Assembly: GCA_023853785.1 (NCBI GenBank)
Contig: JAJIRX010000811.1
Coordinates: 310,001-374,000 of the forward strand
Direction: 5' to 3'
DNA from: Psilocybe azurescens
Lineage: Eukaryota; Basidiomycota; Agaricomycetes; Agaricales; Agrocybaceae
Length of the DNA stretch: 64,000 nt
Shown here one piece after another: positions 36,313 to 48,226 of this stretch (position 1 is the first letter of the stretch; the number at the start of each line of letters is the position of its first letter). The translations under genes and the position numbers were made by a program. The notes beneath the pieces are model-generated. The model worked only from the letters and a program-made list of their open reading frames with translations. It made no database searches and had not been told where the DNA came from.

Positions 36313-37937
36313 TCATGACTTCCTCCCTATAACTCTCTCTGTCAACACCTCTAGGCCCGCCTTAGCTTCACTGTTAGGCAGCTCTTGAAGGACTTCTTTG
36401 GCTTTATTAGCGTATGCTTGCGCCAGCGCCCGTGTCCGTTGGACTCCCGATGACCGAAGCACATAATCTCGGGCCTGCAAGAACAAAAGAAGGTCGTTAG
36501 TTTCAGCATGGGATTGATGCGGTAGATGGACTGATAGATGAACGGGGCTGGACAAGGATGCGAAAAAAAGGTGATGGGAAAATGAAGGATGGGCGGGGAT
36601 TGTAAGTATAACAATCAATGCAATGTACTCACCAACTCCACGTCGCCTGGTCGATCAAACTTGCGTTGAATGAGATCAGCAATCTCAGGAAATTCCTCCC
36701 ATGCATACAGTGCAGGCGCCGTTGCGAGCCCCAGCTGAAGATCCGCGCCTCCGGGTTTTCCAAGCGTTGAAGAAGCAGATTCGTAGTCCAGCACATCGTC
36801 AACAAGCTAATGGTGGTCGGCTTAGGTCAATACTAAAGCTAAATTGTAAGAGGGCGAAGATGGACGTTACCTGGAACGCAATGCCCAGATTCCGACCGTA
36901 CGCATATGCGATCTCCTTCCACACCTCGCCCTCCTTGCATCCACCCAGGACGACAGCAGATCTCGCACCCTTCGCCATCAAGCTCGCCGTCTTCAAGTAT
37001 GTCTTCTGCAGATAGATGTTCCACGCGTCCCGGCTCGTCTGCCCACCTATGCACATCCTACTCTTCTCCAGTACATCCTCGGCCAGGTCGTCATCCTGCT
37101 TTCCAGAAGCAGCAGCTTTATCGTCGTCGTCCATTTTGATCTCGCGAAGCTGCAAAATCTCGCCCTCTACGAGATTGGACAACACGCTCGCGATAAGCTC
37201 CGTCACCTCACTATCGCCAAGGCGCGACAGCGCAGCAGAGGCGCGTCCCAGCACGAAGTTTCCACCGAGCACGGAGAGTTTATTCCCATATGATGCTGGG
37301 GCCGAAGCCGCGCCACGACGAAGCGCAGATTCGTCTATGACATCGTCGTGCAATAAGGACGCCGTGTGCATCATCTCGACAATCTGGGCGAGCCGCATTT
37401 GTGTCGGAAGGACAGTGTTGGCGAGAACGGGGAGGGAGACGCGTTGGCGTAGGTCGGCGGTGGTTTGGGCGGTCGGTGGGGTTTCGCGGGATGCAAAGCG
37501 AACGACGTATCGAAACTTGCTGTGTCTATTGGCATGCTCGGATTCCAGTCGTTCAACACGTCCGGACGGGACAACGGTCGATTCAGCTCCTCTGCACGGC
37601 CTCCCGCGTTCACGCACTCTGACTCCCAGAGTTTTTTATTCCAGTCTCCTCCGAGTCCGTTCGTTGCTTGCGCCAGCAGAAGGACGATGACGGGTCGGAC
37701 TTGCTTGGAAGGGTGCATAAAGTAGTACTTGGTGATTTCACTGATGGCTGGATGGCCTGAGCCTAGCATAGACACTAAAGAGGTGCGTAATTCGGCGAGC
37801 TGAGGAGCGAGAAACTTGAATGGATCCGGCCGAGGTTGCTGAGAGATGGCGGCTGTGAATTGGGCGCGTACTGAGCCATGGCGTCGTATACAATGTTCAA
37901 ACTTGAGGACAAGCTGTTGAGGACATCGCTTGTGCAT
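36313..37937 (-). CDS. coq1: Polyprenyl diphosphate synthase, COQ1 type (ubiquinone side chain)
   Basis: A trans-prenyltransferase that makes the ubiquinone tail in mitochondria. The N-terminus MHKRCPQQLVLKFEHCIRRH is basic, like a mitochondrial presequence. Then come DPFKFLAPQLAELRTSL and a conserved KYYFMHPSKQVRPVIVLLLA. The first aspartate-rich motif is LLHDDVIDES in the second frame; the second is LVDDVLDYES in a separate exon. The C-terminal exon ends LTERVIGRKS at 36313. Between the Pro-rich segment (about 37500) and LPTQMRLAQIVEMMH (about 37400) the frame shifts by one base with no credible intron. This is suspicious in a gene normally required for respiration. An additional 5' exon up to 38151 is possible. 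The spacing of the two motifs fits long-chain synthases, not GGPP synthase. Confidence 0.85.
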
Positions 37938-38400
37938 AACTGTTCAGCGATACTACGCCTAGAACCAGATGAATGAGGACAAATGAATAAGATGTTAATG
38001 TGCGCACCCTGCACCGTAATTTATCTTCCCTGCCTTCCCCAACACGCCAATCTCTTCCTTCAAACTGTACCTCACGTTCAGTTGCATCTGAAGAACTGTC
38101 GGTGCCAGAACGCGAGATACTCACTCGAAGATGGAGGTTAAAAGAAGTCACGGAATGCTCACGCCATTAATGGATTTTCCAGCCGACGCCCTCCGGCGCC
38201 GGGCACATATTTTGATTGTACTAGCCGTGCACCTGGTGATATGCCGCTGCGCTAAACTGAAATCTCACATATACATACCAACTACAATGTATGAGAGTGT
38301 CTAGTAAGCTTGAAGCAAAAATTTGGAAGTTTGAATGTTTTTATGACACTAAATATGACAATTGCACTGCACCGCAAGCCAGTGGCAGCCATTGCTCAGC
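37938..38400. other. 5' region of COQ1
   Basis: It may contain one or two short leader exons (for example from ATG 38151, with a GTGAGT donor after eight codons). Otherwise no gene is seen. Confidence 0.35.
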
Positions 38401-39063
38401 CTAGTACTGGTTTGTCGCAAAACCGATGTCTAATCTAGAGTGCATAAACAATTGCTGAGAAGCCTTGTCGATGGTAAAAGTGGACACTGTCATATCGATG
38501 CTGACATTCCCATTCTTGAACCTGATGAGGCTGGGCCAAGGATCTGTGGATTGTTCTGATTGGTGACTCCTATTGCTAGATGTGATAGTATCCAACAAGA
38601 GTGGATGTTGTCCAGCAAGCGACAATCGCATCAACTCCTCAAAGGCCACTCGTGCAAACGTCGAGGGTCGAGTAAGTAGCCTACATACCTGAGCGCGAGG
38701 ATAATCCTACTCAATCGGCAACACGCCCGCCTGAGGCTGATGATTCTGCGAAGGCCCCCAAGTGAACTTTTCGCAATTATTTCAGCGCGCTCGGATCGAC
38801 GTTGATCGCCGATTGGCCCGTGAATCAAGTGGATCCATTCTGGAGTCCGGTCATATACAGTTGTCTGCGAAAACATTCGTCGTGGATTGGTGTGTTAAGC
38901 CGACACATCGCAATATGGTGACATCGTCAGCAGGCTGATCTATGGACCGTATAGTGTGCAATAGCGCCTGGGAGTGCGTGCGACGTCGCTTCGAATGGAT
39001 AGATGGAAAGGTGGTTTCGAAGAAAGAGTCAACTATCGCGTTGAAGATAACCTGAAACACCAA
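38401..39063 (-). CDS. Possible hypothetical protein, unrecognised
   Basis: Three consecutive minus-strand frames start at 39063, 38876 and 38649. They begin VFQVIFNAIVDSFFETTF, SQTTVYDRTPEWIHLIHG and AFEELMRLSLAGQHPLLL and end at 38401. They could be exons of one small gene, but I find no domain and no confident splice chain. It lies upstream of COQ1 on the same strand. It may equally be noncoding. Confidence 0.25.
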
Positions 39064-42000
39064 GAAACACTATTAAAGGAGTGATCACCTCATTCTCTTC
39101 GGATCCAAAGCCGTCCTGTAAGTCCGCGACTAACCCTTCCAGAGGGGCACGCGAACTCTTCACTCGTCATTTCCCCCCACTGACAACATCTCCACGCCTG
39201 CCAATAGCAACACATACTCTTTCTCAGCCTCTCAATGAGCCTCCAACGAATCTATCTGCTGTCGACCTTCGTTTCAGGCTTTCATAGATTTAGGGAAGGA
39301 GGTGGGGCATATGTAGCGTGGAAAGGAATGCATCTCTTCCAGTCCACAAACGAGGCGATGATTGATGTGCCTAATAAGCATTGTCCAACTTGTTTTGTCC
39401 TTAATCTTGTCGTTCGATCGCTATCCCTAAAAATCTAATCGCCGATACCGACTACCTGGTTTCACTGCTTATCATTTTAGACCATAGCAAAGAGACAAAA
39501 GTTAACCAATTGAGTTATTATGGAACTGCAAAAAGTAATACAAGTAAGAAAAAGGTGAAAACAAAAAGGTATCCATCAGACAGACGCTCAACTCGCTGGC
39601 AAGGTGTTCGAATGGCTCTTACGAGCACATCCAAAGCTTGAAAACCCGCCAAACGTCCTCGAGACCTCCTCCGAAGAGAAGGCCATGTTCTCAGTCAAAC
39701 GAGTGAGCGCGGATGTCATCGAGTGGATATAAAGAATGCGGCATTTGTAAAAATGCGAGACTCGGTCAGTTTCTGTAAACAGATCCTGATTGAGTATGTT
39801 CTAAGGAAATCAAAATGAGGGCGCCCAGGTTTATATATTTTTTAGAGCTTGGTCTGTGCGTAAAGTCACGTGTAGGACACTGTGTGATGTTATACCCAAA
39901 TAGGATTCAGTTCCTTTCAGATAGAGGCTTCTTCATCAGGGATTCCGAGGAGATCATATAATGCCTTATAAGGGGCTATATTTGGTGTGATGTGCTGTCT
40001 TTGGTAAAATCTTAGTATAATGTTGCAACACGTATTGTACCGTGGTGATTGAATTGGAAATTGCTGCAATTGTGCAATAATCTGGTACAACATCCTGCAA
40101 TTCAGACACCATATTATCACATCAAATCTTTATTATAGTATATCTTAACCACTTACAAAAGATTATAACACAGAGTCCTCATTATATCGGTGTTGTAACC
40201 ACTTATAAGATCAGTCTGTGGCTGCGGTATACAAAATAATTTTTTACCCGTTTATTTACTGGTATTGCCACGATTTGGGCCCGGGGTGTGAGTAGTCATT
40301 ACACTTAGAAGCCAGTAAGTTCTCTACACTGTTACCAGATACAGAAGCCTATTTCTATTTAATTAGATGCTGTGGTTGTTACTCAGTACTCAGTCGTCTC
40401 TGAGGATATGTTATCATTTTAATGAAGATGGTCGGGAATTGAACTGATGACTTCAACTGACGCGGCTCTCGAAAATATGTGTCACTGTTTCCATAACACT
40501 ATCTCATTGAATATTACCATGCAGCGGGCTCTCATCTCAATGCCCTTTGACGCGCCGTGTAATTTTTTCTTGTGTATTCTCTCCTTTGAATGCGCCAAAA
40601 ATTTGCTGTTACCTTGAGTTCTTGTGCCATCTGTTGTTCTCGGGGGTTAAGAGAAACGACGTATTGCCAGTTTGTGTTGTTTACTATAGTTAGTTGAAGT
40701 AGTTTATTTGCGGTTATAATCCGTCACCGTTTCGTCACATATATTGTGATAATACTGTCCGTGTTATCAAGTAACATAGGTTGGTATAATGCCGATACCA
40801 CCATTATATATACAATGTTATATACCAGTAAGATTCCATTGAGATGATAAGATATGGTAAGGTATCAACAATGGTTACAGTGCATTATGATGTGGTAGCC
40901 GCGGGATTAAGACTTGTAATCTGGTGTAATTATTTCAGAGACCTTATATGCCATTATAGGGCCATGTCAGATTGTCACGAGATCATGATGGCGGTAAGTG
41001 GTATCTGATTTTCAACGAATCCCTGATGTTCTCGTTATTAGGCTCTGTCTTGATGCAATTCTGCCCCTTTCCGATATTTAATGGTACTTTTACATGTCTT
41101 CGAGACGCTGACATGTGTTCTAGGATCCTGATTTCTGTACCCTCTAGAAATAGATTACCCAAATATCCTTTGTCTCTCACGGCGGGGCATATGTTCACTT
41201 GGTGCTGGATTAATCTATTTGGCAATACCCATCGCAATCCAGGGTGCCAACATTCAATAATGCTTCACTATGTTCGTCATGACTTATCCGGCATACTTGG
41301 TCGGGAAAATGAAATATCTAGGAACTTTCAAGCAGCGCCACTTTGCGCAACCTTGCCGCAACCACGAACTGTCCCATTCCACCATCACAGTTTCATTAAC
41401 TTAAGCGCGTAGGAGGTTGTGTTGCAGTCGAATTCTGTTATCACTGATCGGACAATTTAATATCTAGGAGAACCAGGTCTGGGTGACGCTATCTCAGTAG
41501 TACGATTCATTTCAAAAGTAGGGACAGCGCCAGTCTGAGAAAGTTAAAGCTCGAAGCGAACATGCCAGTACGAATGTTGCAACTTGCAACCCGGGTTGCT
41601 TGAAGTTTCCGAAATGCTTATTTGGCAATCCGGGTTTCAACTGAGAAAGGGACTGATCATGATCTGCAGTGTACACCTGTATCCGTGGGCCACTTAACTC
41701 CTATCAGCAATCACACGAACGGGAATCTTGCAGAGCCTCGAGGCCGATGCTTGTAGCTACAACGTGCTTTTAAAAACTCGTTGGATACAACTGAGCTTGA
41801 CGGATTGTAAATCATTTCGTAAGTTTTCGATTCGTCTATGATTATTATCGACTGATAAAAGAAGTCATTTCTCCATCTTGGGGGATCTTCTCCATGAGTA
41901 TAGTGTGTATATTCTTGTCCCCTTTTCGTTGACGCTTCGGCCATAAGTCTGCTTCACACAGGTACACACACAATCATATTGATCTTATCGATAACAAAAT

Positions 42001-42121
42001 ATCATGAATCACCCAGACACCTTATTGTATCTGGCTGCTGGAATATAGCCAGGATATAAAATATCCCATCGATATCTGTTGGCCTTAATCCTTCCATTCT
42101 TGTTTCTCAGATTATTCAGTC
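39064..42121. other. Gene-poor, A/T-rich island
   Basis: No gene is supported. From 39760 to 41000 the sequence is strongly A/T-rich, with many short TA palindromes and partly repeated words. Examples are AACCACTTACAAAAGAT and AACCACTTATAAGAT near 40150 and 40200, and the inverted repeat GGTATAATGCCGATACC at about 40783-40799. A 146-codon plus-strand frame at 40972-41412 and a 43-codon minus-strand frame near 39590-39735 are unrecognised. It may be a decayed mobile element or simple intergenic DNA. Confidence 0.4.
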
Positions 42122-44078
42122 GTGTCATCATTAGTACGAATGAATTCCGGGACAGAAATCCTTCAAGCCGACCTTCAAGGCGAGGAGCTTACCCCGCCAC
42201 AAAAGAAGTACATGTCCGACTTTCGTGCCCAATTCAAAAATCGACAACAACTCATACAAAACTTCAATCTGCTCGTAGACAAGTGGAAATACCGAAACCT
42301 CGATGGGTAAATTCCGAACTTCATACTTAGTCAAATTGCTCATCATCGTCTATCTCTTCCTCGCTTGCAGTCCCTACTCTCCTCTCAATTTCATTCGGGA
42401 TGCAGTACCTCTTCTCAAAGCCCACCTGGAATGGATTGAACGTCTGACGGTGTTCATAGGCTCCAACTATACCATCAAATGCTTGCCCTGCACTCCGACT
42501 GCAAATCACAAAGAGCCCATAGACAAGGACTCACCCTACGGAGTCATCCTCATCACCATGCCCAACGGGACCCGGATCTACTCAACGAACTACGTCAAAA
42601 CGCCTATCAGCTGGCACTACGAAAACCTCGAGGCAGTCAGAGAGCCTCAACCTGAGATCGAGATTGAGGCACAGCGTAGGAGGCCTCCTGGCCAGGGTTT
42701 CCGGAGCGATCTTGTGCTAAAAGGCAGGCAAGACTTGGTCAAGAATGCCGAAGAACGAAGGGTGGCGGGAGAAGCAGACTTGATTATAATACAGATGCAG
42801 ACTCGTAGGCAGAAGCAGCACGCCGCCCTGACAGCGCCATCGCCATCGCAGTTACAAGCTCAAACTGTGAGCCCCTGTCCTACTCCTCCAGCAAGGAGGC
42901 ATTTCACAAGAGCACTGGAGCCTTCGCCTTCAAGAAGGCGCAGCAATGCACCAAGTCCCGAAGCGTGTGTAATCACGCCTCCACCCTCTGAGACAGAATC
43001 TGCCTCACTGCCCGCATCTGCGCTTCTTTCTGAATCACGAACCGACGCGACAGCGACGTTCGGGGATGAGGAGGCATGGGACTGCATGCAACAGAGCCAC
43101 CCCACATGTAATATTAATATTATCACCCCCGCGCACCCGCTCAAGGTTAACGAAGAGACAGAGTCGACTAGCCGACCACAACAGAATCAGCTGCAACACA
43201 TCAAGGAAGGAAGTTATTTCAACTCTACAGGTTATGCCTCTGGGTCCCATCTGCTTAGCATCAGCCTTAACTCGCCGTCGTTGTCATCAGAGACGGAGCA
43301 CCCACTGCCAGTGGAACCCCAGATTCGACTAGTGGACAGTCGTAAGCTGCCGCTCCCAATCCCTTCACGTGCAAGGTACACGGAGGCGTCTAGTTCGGCG
43401 CGCAGTTTTATGAGTGACTACTTGTCAGATCCTACGAGTAGATATCGATATCAACTTGAAAGATCACTAGTTCTCCAATCAGATACTTCAGCACAAGGCC
43501 AAGTTCAAGCACAAGCACAAGATCTTCGCCATAGGTTCAATTTCCCACCGACCGCATCGGCGGCGGCGGCAGATATACCAGCACACTGCGGCGGCTCCCT
43601 GAGCCACGCGCACCTGCACTATGCCGAGCGGCAAAGTTGTATGGCCCGCGAGATAATTGATCTGCACTCTCGAGATAATGACAAGGATACAGAGCACCGT
43701 AGCGCAGACTATCTACAGTTTTATCCAGGGCTCTCGCACACTAGCAAATCTCCTCAAGCTGCCACCAATCTTAATAAACGGGGTCTGGGCGATGATGACA
43801 ATGGGCATGCACCTCCGACTGCACCACAGCGGGTGTTACGCCCATATCTAACTATAGCACCGCCCCGTGACTGCGACGCAAATTCGAGTGTGGCTCAGCC
43901 TTCATGGCCAATTACACAGGGCACTCTAAATGTGAGTCTGGAAAAATACGCAGCTCTTGCATGTCCTAATCCCCGTCCCCAGCCTCTTCATACCCTTCCA
44001 CAGCCTCCCTATACCCATCCATATCCTCATTCAAACTTCTATCCTTATAGAGACTACCCCCAAAGTACATGCGCTTAG
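42122..44078 (+). CDS. Unrecognised protein, ordered N-terminus and long disordered tail
   Basis: Exon 1 (42122-42308) starts MSSLVRMNSGTEILQADLQG and ends NLDG at a GTAAAT donor. A 63-base intron ends TTGCAG, and the second exon continues PYSPLNFIRDAVPLLKAHLEW in phase. The first ~170 residues look folded: charged helices, then GVILITMPNGTRIYSTNYV. The remaining ~450 residues are Ser/Pro/Gln/Arg-rich, low complexity and probably disordered, with His/Tyr/Pro repeats at the end (YTHPYPHSNFYPYRDYP). No domain is recognised. No signal peptide is seen in the spliced form; the Met at 42303 with a hydrophobic start belongs to the retained intron. It is probably a lineage-specific nuclear or cytosolic protein. 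Confidence 0.6.
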
Positions 44079-44096
44079 GGGTATCCCACACTTGCC

Positions 44097-44378
44097 ATGG
44101 CTCCGAAGTCAAGTGTGCTTTCTTCAATCTCTAATTGTAAAGAACGCGGTCGGTCGCTAGAGCGGAGACCGAGATATAGTCGAGAGTTGGGCTCAATCCG
44201 TGCTACCTCTACTGAACGTTACCATAACCAACAGCGGAGGCAAAGACGTCGCACGGCATCACCCAGACCCACTCCAAGACCTCCGCCAACCAGCCAAAAC
44301 TCAGAGGAGGAGCAAAGTTATCCAGCCTATGTCGACTCTATCAACGCTTATTTTACTAATAGGGACCGAAAATTCTAA
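44097..44378 (+). CDS. Possible small Arg/Ser-rich protein
   Basis: A 93-codon frame starts APKSSVLSSISNCKERGRSL and ends YVDSINAYFTNRDRKF, with Arg/Ser/Pro runs in the middle. It follows the previous gene by 18 bases on the same strand. It could be an independent small gene, a read-through exon of 42122-44078, or chance. Confidence 0.25.
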   Translation: MAPKSSVLSSISNCKERGRSLERRPRYSRELGSIRATSTERYHNQQRRQRRRTASPRPTPRPPPTSQNSEEEQSYPAYVDSINAYFTNRDRKF

Positions 44379-45257
44379 GTTCACTGGCCTCTGGTTCCAA
44401 AGCCTCACTAGTGATAACTGTGCAAACCAGAAAAGATGCATATCCACTTGTTGTGTTGTCCTAACATGATACATTAACGGAATGTATTGGTTCTCGGGCA
44501 AATCATTTCGAATTGCTTATGACTATGCTCAACTTTTTTTATGTTTCATTATCCTTTGTCGAGGTCGATACTATTGATCTGATCATGCGCACATCCTATG
44601 TACTACGCAGCAAATTTAATCGTTTCGTTGTGATCTCGTTACCTATCTGATATCCTGACGTCAATATTATCATTGGACAGCCAAAATAAACAATCCACCA
44701 ACAATCTAATTGAACGGCTGGTACCTAGTAAGACCAGAGCACTTCATAAGCTAATCGATAAACAGGTAGCCCTTTGATATAAGTAGTTGACCTTCGAAAC
44801 TGGAGAATGGACATTGAACCAACGCCAGCCAAGAGTTTCAATCTCCAATTCCATCCGATTTGCCGTTTTAGGGGAGTGGGCGCTGCCAGCGCCCAGCCCT
44901 ACTCTATTTATTTAGTAAATTTAAACCTTAGCCAGTTGTAGTATCAGCTTAACTGTTATTAAAGAAGTATTTTGTTAAGAATATATCCGTATACATGTAA
45001 AACTCTCAAGTGCGTTTAATAAGTCTTAGTTACTCTCACGCGACGCTACGCGCCTAAAGCGCTTGACTCAGGGGCTTGCCACCGTCACCATCACATGACG
45101 CTCATCACCGTTTTCGGTTTAACATTGACAATGGTTTAAAGGAACTCTCGTTTGTGCGACAGGCCAAGGACACCTCGTAAACGAGATTTGCTTGGGCAGG
45201 CTGTAAGTTTGGGTTCAGCTATAAAGGGAACCTTCGCTTGTGCGAAAAGCTACAAGT
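44379..45257. other. Intergenic, upstream of P450-A
   Basis: It is A/T-rich and contains the perfect palindrome at 44878-44894. A TATAAAG element at 45220-45226 lies about 38 bases before the P450 start. The open frame from 45152 that runs into P450-A is probably leader sequence. Confidence 0.4.
44878..44894. repeat. Perfect GC-rich inverted repeat
   Basis: GGGCGCTG and CAGCGCCC form 8-base arms around a single C. Imperfect flanking complementarity (GGGAGT upstream, GCCCTACTC downstream) is set in A/T-rich DNA. It could be a regulator-binding site or the end of a degenerate element. Confidence 0.5.
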
Positions 45258-47573
45258 ATGGACATCCTGTCACCCCCTCCACCTCGATCGCTGCGGGCGC
45301 GCTCCTCGCCGGCGTGATCTTCCTGCTCTTCAGCAACTCGAGTCTAGTACGCAAGAGACGGCTGCCGCCTGGTCCCCGCCGCCTGCCTCTGATTGGAAAT
45401 GCGCATCAGATGCCGAAAAGGGATGTGTGGTCGGTGTTCGCAGATTGGGGAAAGATCTACGGTGCGTTCGTTGTCGGGATTCGGTCCATGGGGCTTCAAC
45501 TCATTTCGGCTGCAGGAGATGTCGTGCATGTCGATATCTTGGGAAAGTCCTTGGTTATTTTAAACTCAAGCAAGGTCGCTAGAGACTTGCTCGACAAGCG
45601 CTCGTCTATCTACTCTGATAGACCGCATTTCGTAAGTGTTGTACCGGTGCTACTTTAAACATCTTTATTCAATGATAATTTTATTCCTATGTAGGTCATG
45701 GCAGGCGATTTGTGAGTTCCACATCTAACTATAGCGCTTCTATCTATTTGGAACCGACTGAATGCGGCTATAAAGGGTTCACTACGACGAATCATTCACG
45801 CTCCTTCCATACGGCGAGAACTGGCGAAAGCAACGCCGTATAATCGCACAGGAGTTCAGTCAGAACATGATATCCCGATACCACACTCTCCAAGAAAAAG
45901 AAGCCGCAATTCTGGTCCGCCATTTGATCGACCATCCGGGCGAGCTGTTCCCACAGATCAAACTGTTAGTGTACCGTTCACTATTTTAAATATGTGAGAT
46001 TGCGAGCTTCGCGCTGACATTGTTTTTGACTTCCGACTTTTCGCCACTGGCAGGAGGGATAGGCACTATTATTATCAGAGTGGCGTATGGATACTACGTC
46101 AAATCCTCCGACGACCCGTTCTTAACGACACCATTGGCCGCAATGGCCAATTTCGCTATCGCATCCACGCCAGGCAACTTCTTGGTCGACTTCATCCCTG
46201 CCCGTCAGTGCATCTTCAGATTTCTAATTTTAGTCTGTTCTATTGTTACTGATTTAATGGTTGACGGCTACGAAGTCAAACACATCCCGCGCTGGATGCC
46301 TGGCTCTGGCTTCTTAAAGACAGCTGAGGAATGGCACAAGATCCTTTGGGACGCGACGTGGAATAATTTCGAATGGTCCAAAAGAATCTGGTAGGTCCTT
46401 GCACTCTGGCACTGGCAGTACGGGGTATGTCGCTGAGTCCGAGGCTAACTATTTACCATTTATTTGTGTTTGGGACATCTACTGCTTAGGATACCGGTAA
46501 AGCCCTCTTGCCTAACTTATGCGCTACGTATTTGCGAGAAGAAGGCGATGCCATGTCGGAAGACGACGAGATGAAACTCGTTTGGGCAGCTGCTACCGTC
46601 ATGGGCGGGGGTTTAGACACCGTAAGCAAATCACTATCCATGTCCTCATCCCCTAATCATCTTTCTCTGGTCGCCTTTTGACCCATTTTTATTTTAATCG
46701 GCAGAACATGTCCACTGCGCTAACCTTCTACATGGCAATGATCCTCAACCCACACATCCAAGCGAAAGCACAAGTGGAGCTCGACACCGTCGTGGGTACG
46801 GACCGGCTGCCGTGCATCGCTGATATGCAGAGGTTGCCGTATATTCGGAGCATCATGACGGAGGTTTTCCGATGGAGTCCTGGGTTGCCACTTTGTAAGA
46901 ACTTCTTTTCCCTCGGAAAGGTGTTGTTTGCGAGAAAATGCGATTGACTTTTCTGTCTTTCAACTCCAGCTATCCCACATGCGACGAGTCAAGACGATGT
47001 TTATGAGGGATACGATATACCCAAAGGCGCAATCATCATGCCCAACGTATGGTGCGTATCACTATCACTAAATTTCTGATCCAGCGGTCTATGACCCGTG
47101 AATCGCACTTTTTTTCTTTTTGACCTGGATTGATTCTAAAACTCAATAGGGGCATGCTCCATAACCCAGACGACTATCCCAACCCCATGGGTTTCACCCC
47201 GAACGCTTCAACATGCTCGACTCAGAGATGAAAAAGGTTACGGATCTTGTCTTCGGCTTCGGGCGGCGTGTTTGTCCCGGACAGTACTTTGCAGAAGGCA
47301 CGTTCTTCGCCATAGTCGCTACCACTCTGGCGACCTGTGATATCCTTCCCGACCTCGATGAGAATGGAAATGAGGTTCTTCCCAAGTATGCTTATACCCC
47401 TGGGACCATTATGTGCGTTAACCTTTTCTTGAATGAAAAATTCATGCGTGATTGAGGTTATTGTGGGTTATGAATCTTACTATAGGTTCCCGGAGCCGTT
47501 TACGGTGAGGATTCGGCCGCGATCTGAACATGCGAAGATATTGCTTTCTGAGGTTCCTTCAACAATCGAGTAG
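45258..47573 (+). CDS. Cytochrome P450 monooxygenase, copy A (O-methylsterigmatocystin oxidoreductase-like)
   Basis: A heme-thiolate oxidase of the endoplasmic reticulum. The membrane anchor ([20 protein letters not shown]) and the hinge [14 protein letters not shown] open the protein. Further motifs are [23 protein letters not shown], the I-helix GGGLDTN, the K-helix EVFR (ExxR) and the heme loop [11 protein letters not shown]. About eleven exons are joined, including a 17-base micro-exon (VMAGDL) near 45694-45710. The start MDIL at 45258 needs one more base near 45270 to join the anchor. At 47189-47191 GGG must be GGGG for the PERF motif (HPERFN) to read through. The stop is at 47573. It is highly similar to P450-B at 54064. 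Substrate unknown. Confidence 0.85.
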
Positions 47574-48226
47574 TACAACTAGTAGGCGTTTTAATTGATG
47601 GATGCTCTCCCCGGGTCAATTAGTTGTATACAAACCTGACATGAAGACTATTCTATTAGATATACGGTATACAATTGGAGCTATGATATGAATATCGATA
47701 CAGTATGATCCGTTTTACAAACGAAATTACTACTTCCACTCGCCTCTCAATGGTCACAAGTCGGGCTTAGTCGCATAATCCTATGGCATCGAGGGCACCC
47801 GATTTTCAGACAATGGTTCCCGATTATATACCCTATACTGGAGTCAGACTCCTATGTACTACGATACAAGTACGATATAAAGATCTATCTATGAGCTGCT
47901 GGCGAACGAAAGGGTTGCTCACGATTGTACGGATACATTTTGCTCTTTTGCGCCACTTTGCATCCTCCGCGGCCGCCGACTTACCCGAGAATGAGCGGTC
48001 GCAAAATGCCGAGCATGTCGATTGATTGAATAAATTTCTATTTGGGGAAGAGTCGCCCAGTTGTCAACCGCTACCGTCACCAGTACCATCGCACTCCACA
48101 CCGCCCCAACTCGGATTCCAGCTGCGAGCTATTTAATCCTAGACATTTCATTGTTTTAATTCCTTCCATTACCTTCAAGCTACCTGTAACTTCAACCAGT
48201 CTCGACATCAACTTCACAGCCACCCA
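47574..48226. other. Intergenic between P450-A and GNA1
   Basis: The P450-A terminator region and GNA1 promoter, with a C/T-rich leader at 48050-48226. No additional gene is supported. Confidence 0.45.

Noticed and set aside
37371..37617. Possible intron explaining the COQ1 frame change
   Set aside because: The only GT-AG pair in range would remove LPTQMRLAQ, which the family keeps; a one-base indel is more consistent.
40972..41412. 146-codon plus-strand frame in the gene desert
   Set aside because: No recognisable domain, no splice partners, and erratic composition in an A/T-rich region.
42303..42371. Hydrophobic N-terminus (LLIIVYLFLACS) suggesting a signal peptide for the 42-44 kb protein
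   Set aside because: This stretch is a 63-base intron with GTAAAT donor and TTGCAG acceptor; splicing joins exon 1 at 42122 in phase.
45152..45257. N-terminal extension of P450-A from an upstream ATG
   Set aside because: It is charged and polar without a membrane anchor; the family start MDIL at 45258 fits better, with one missing base.
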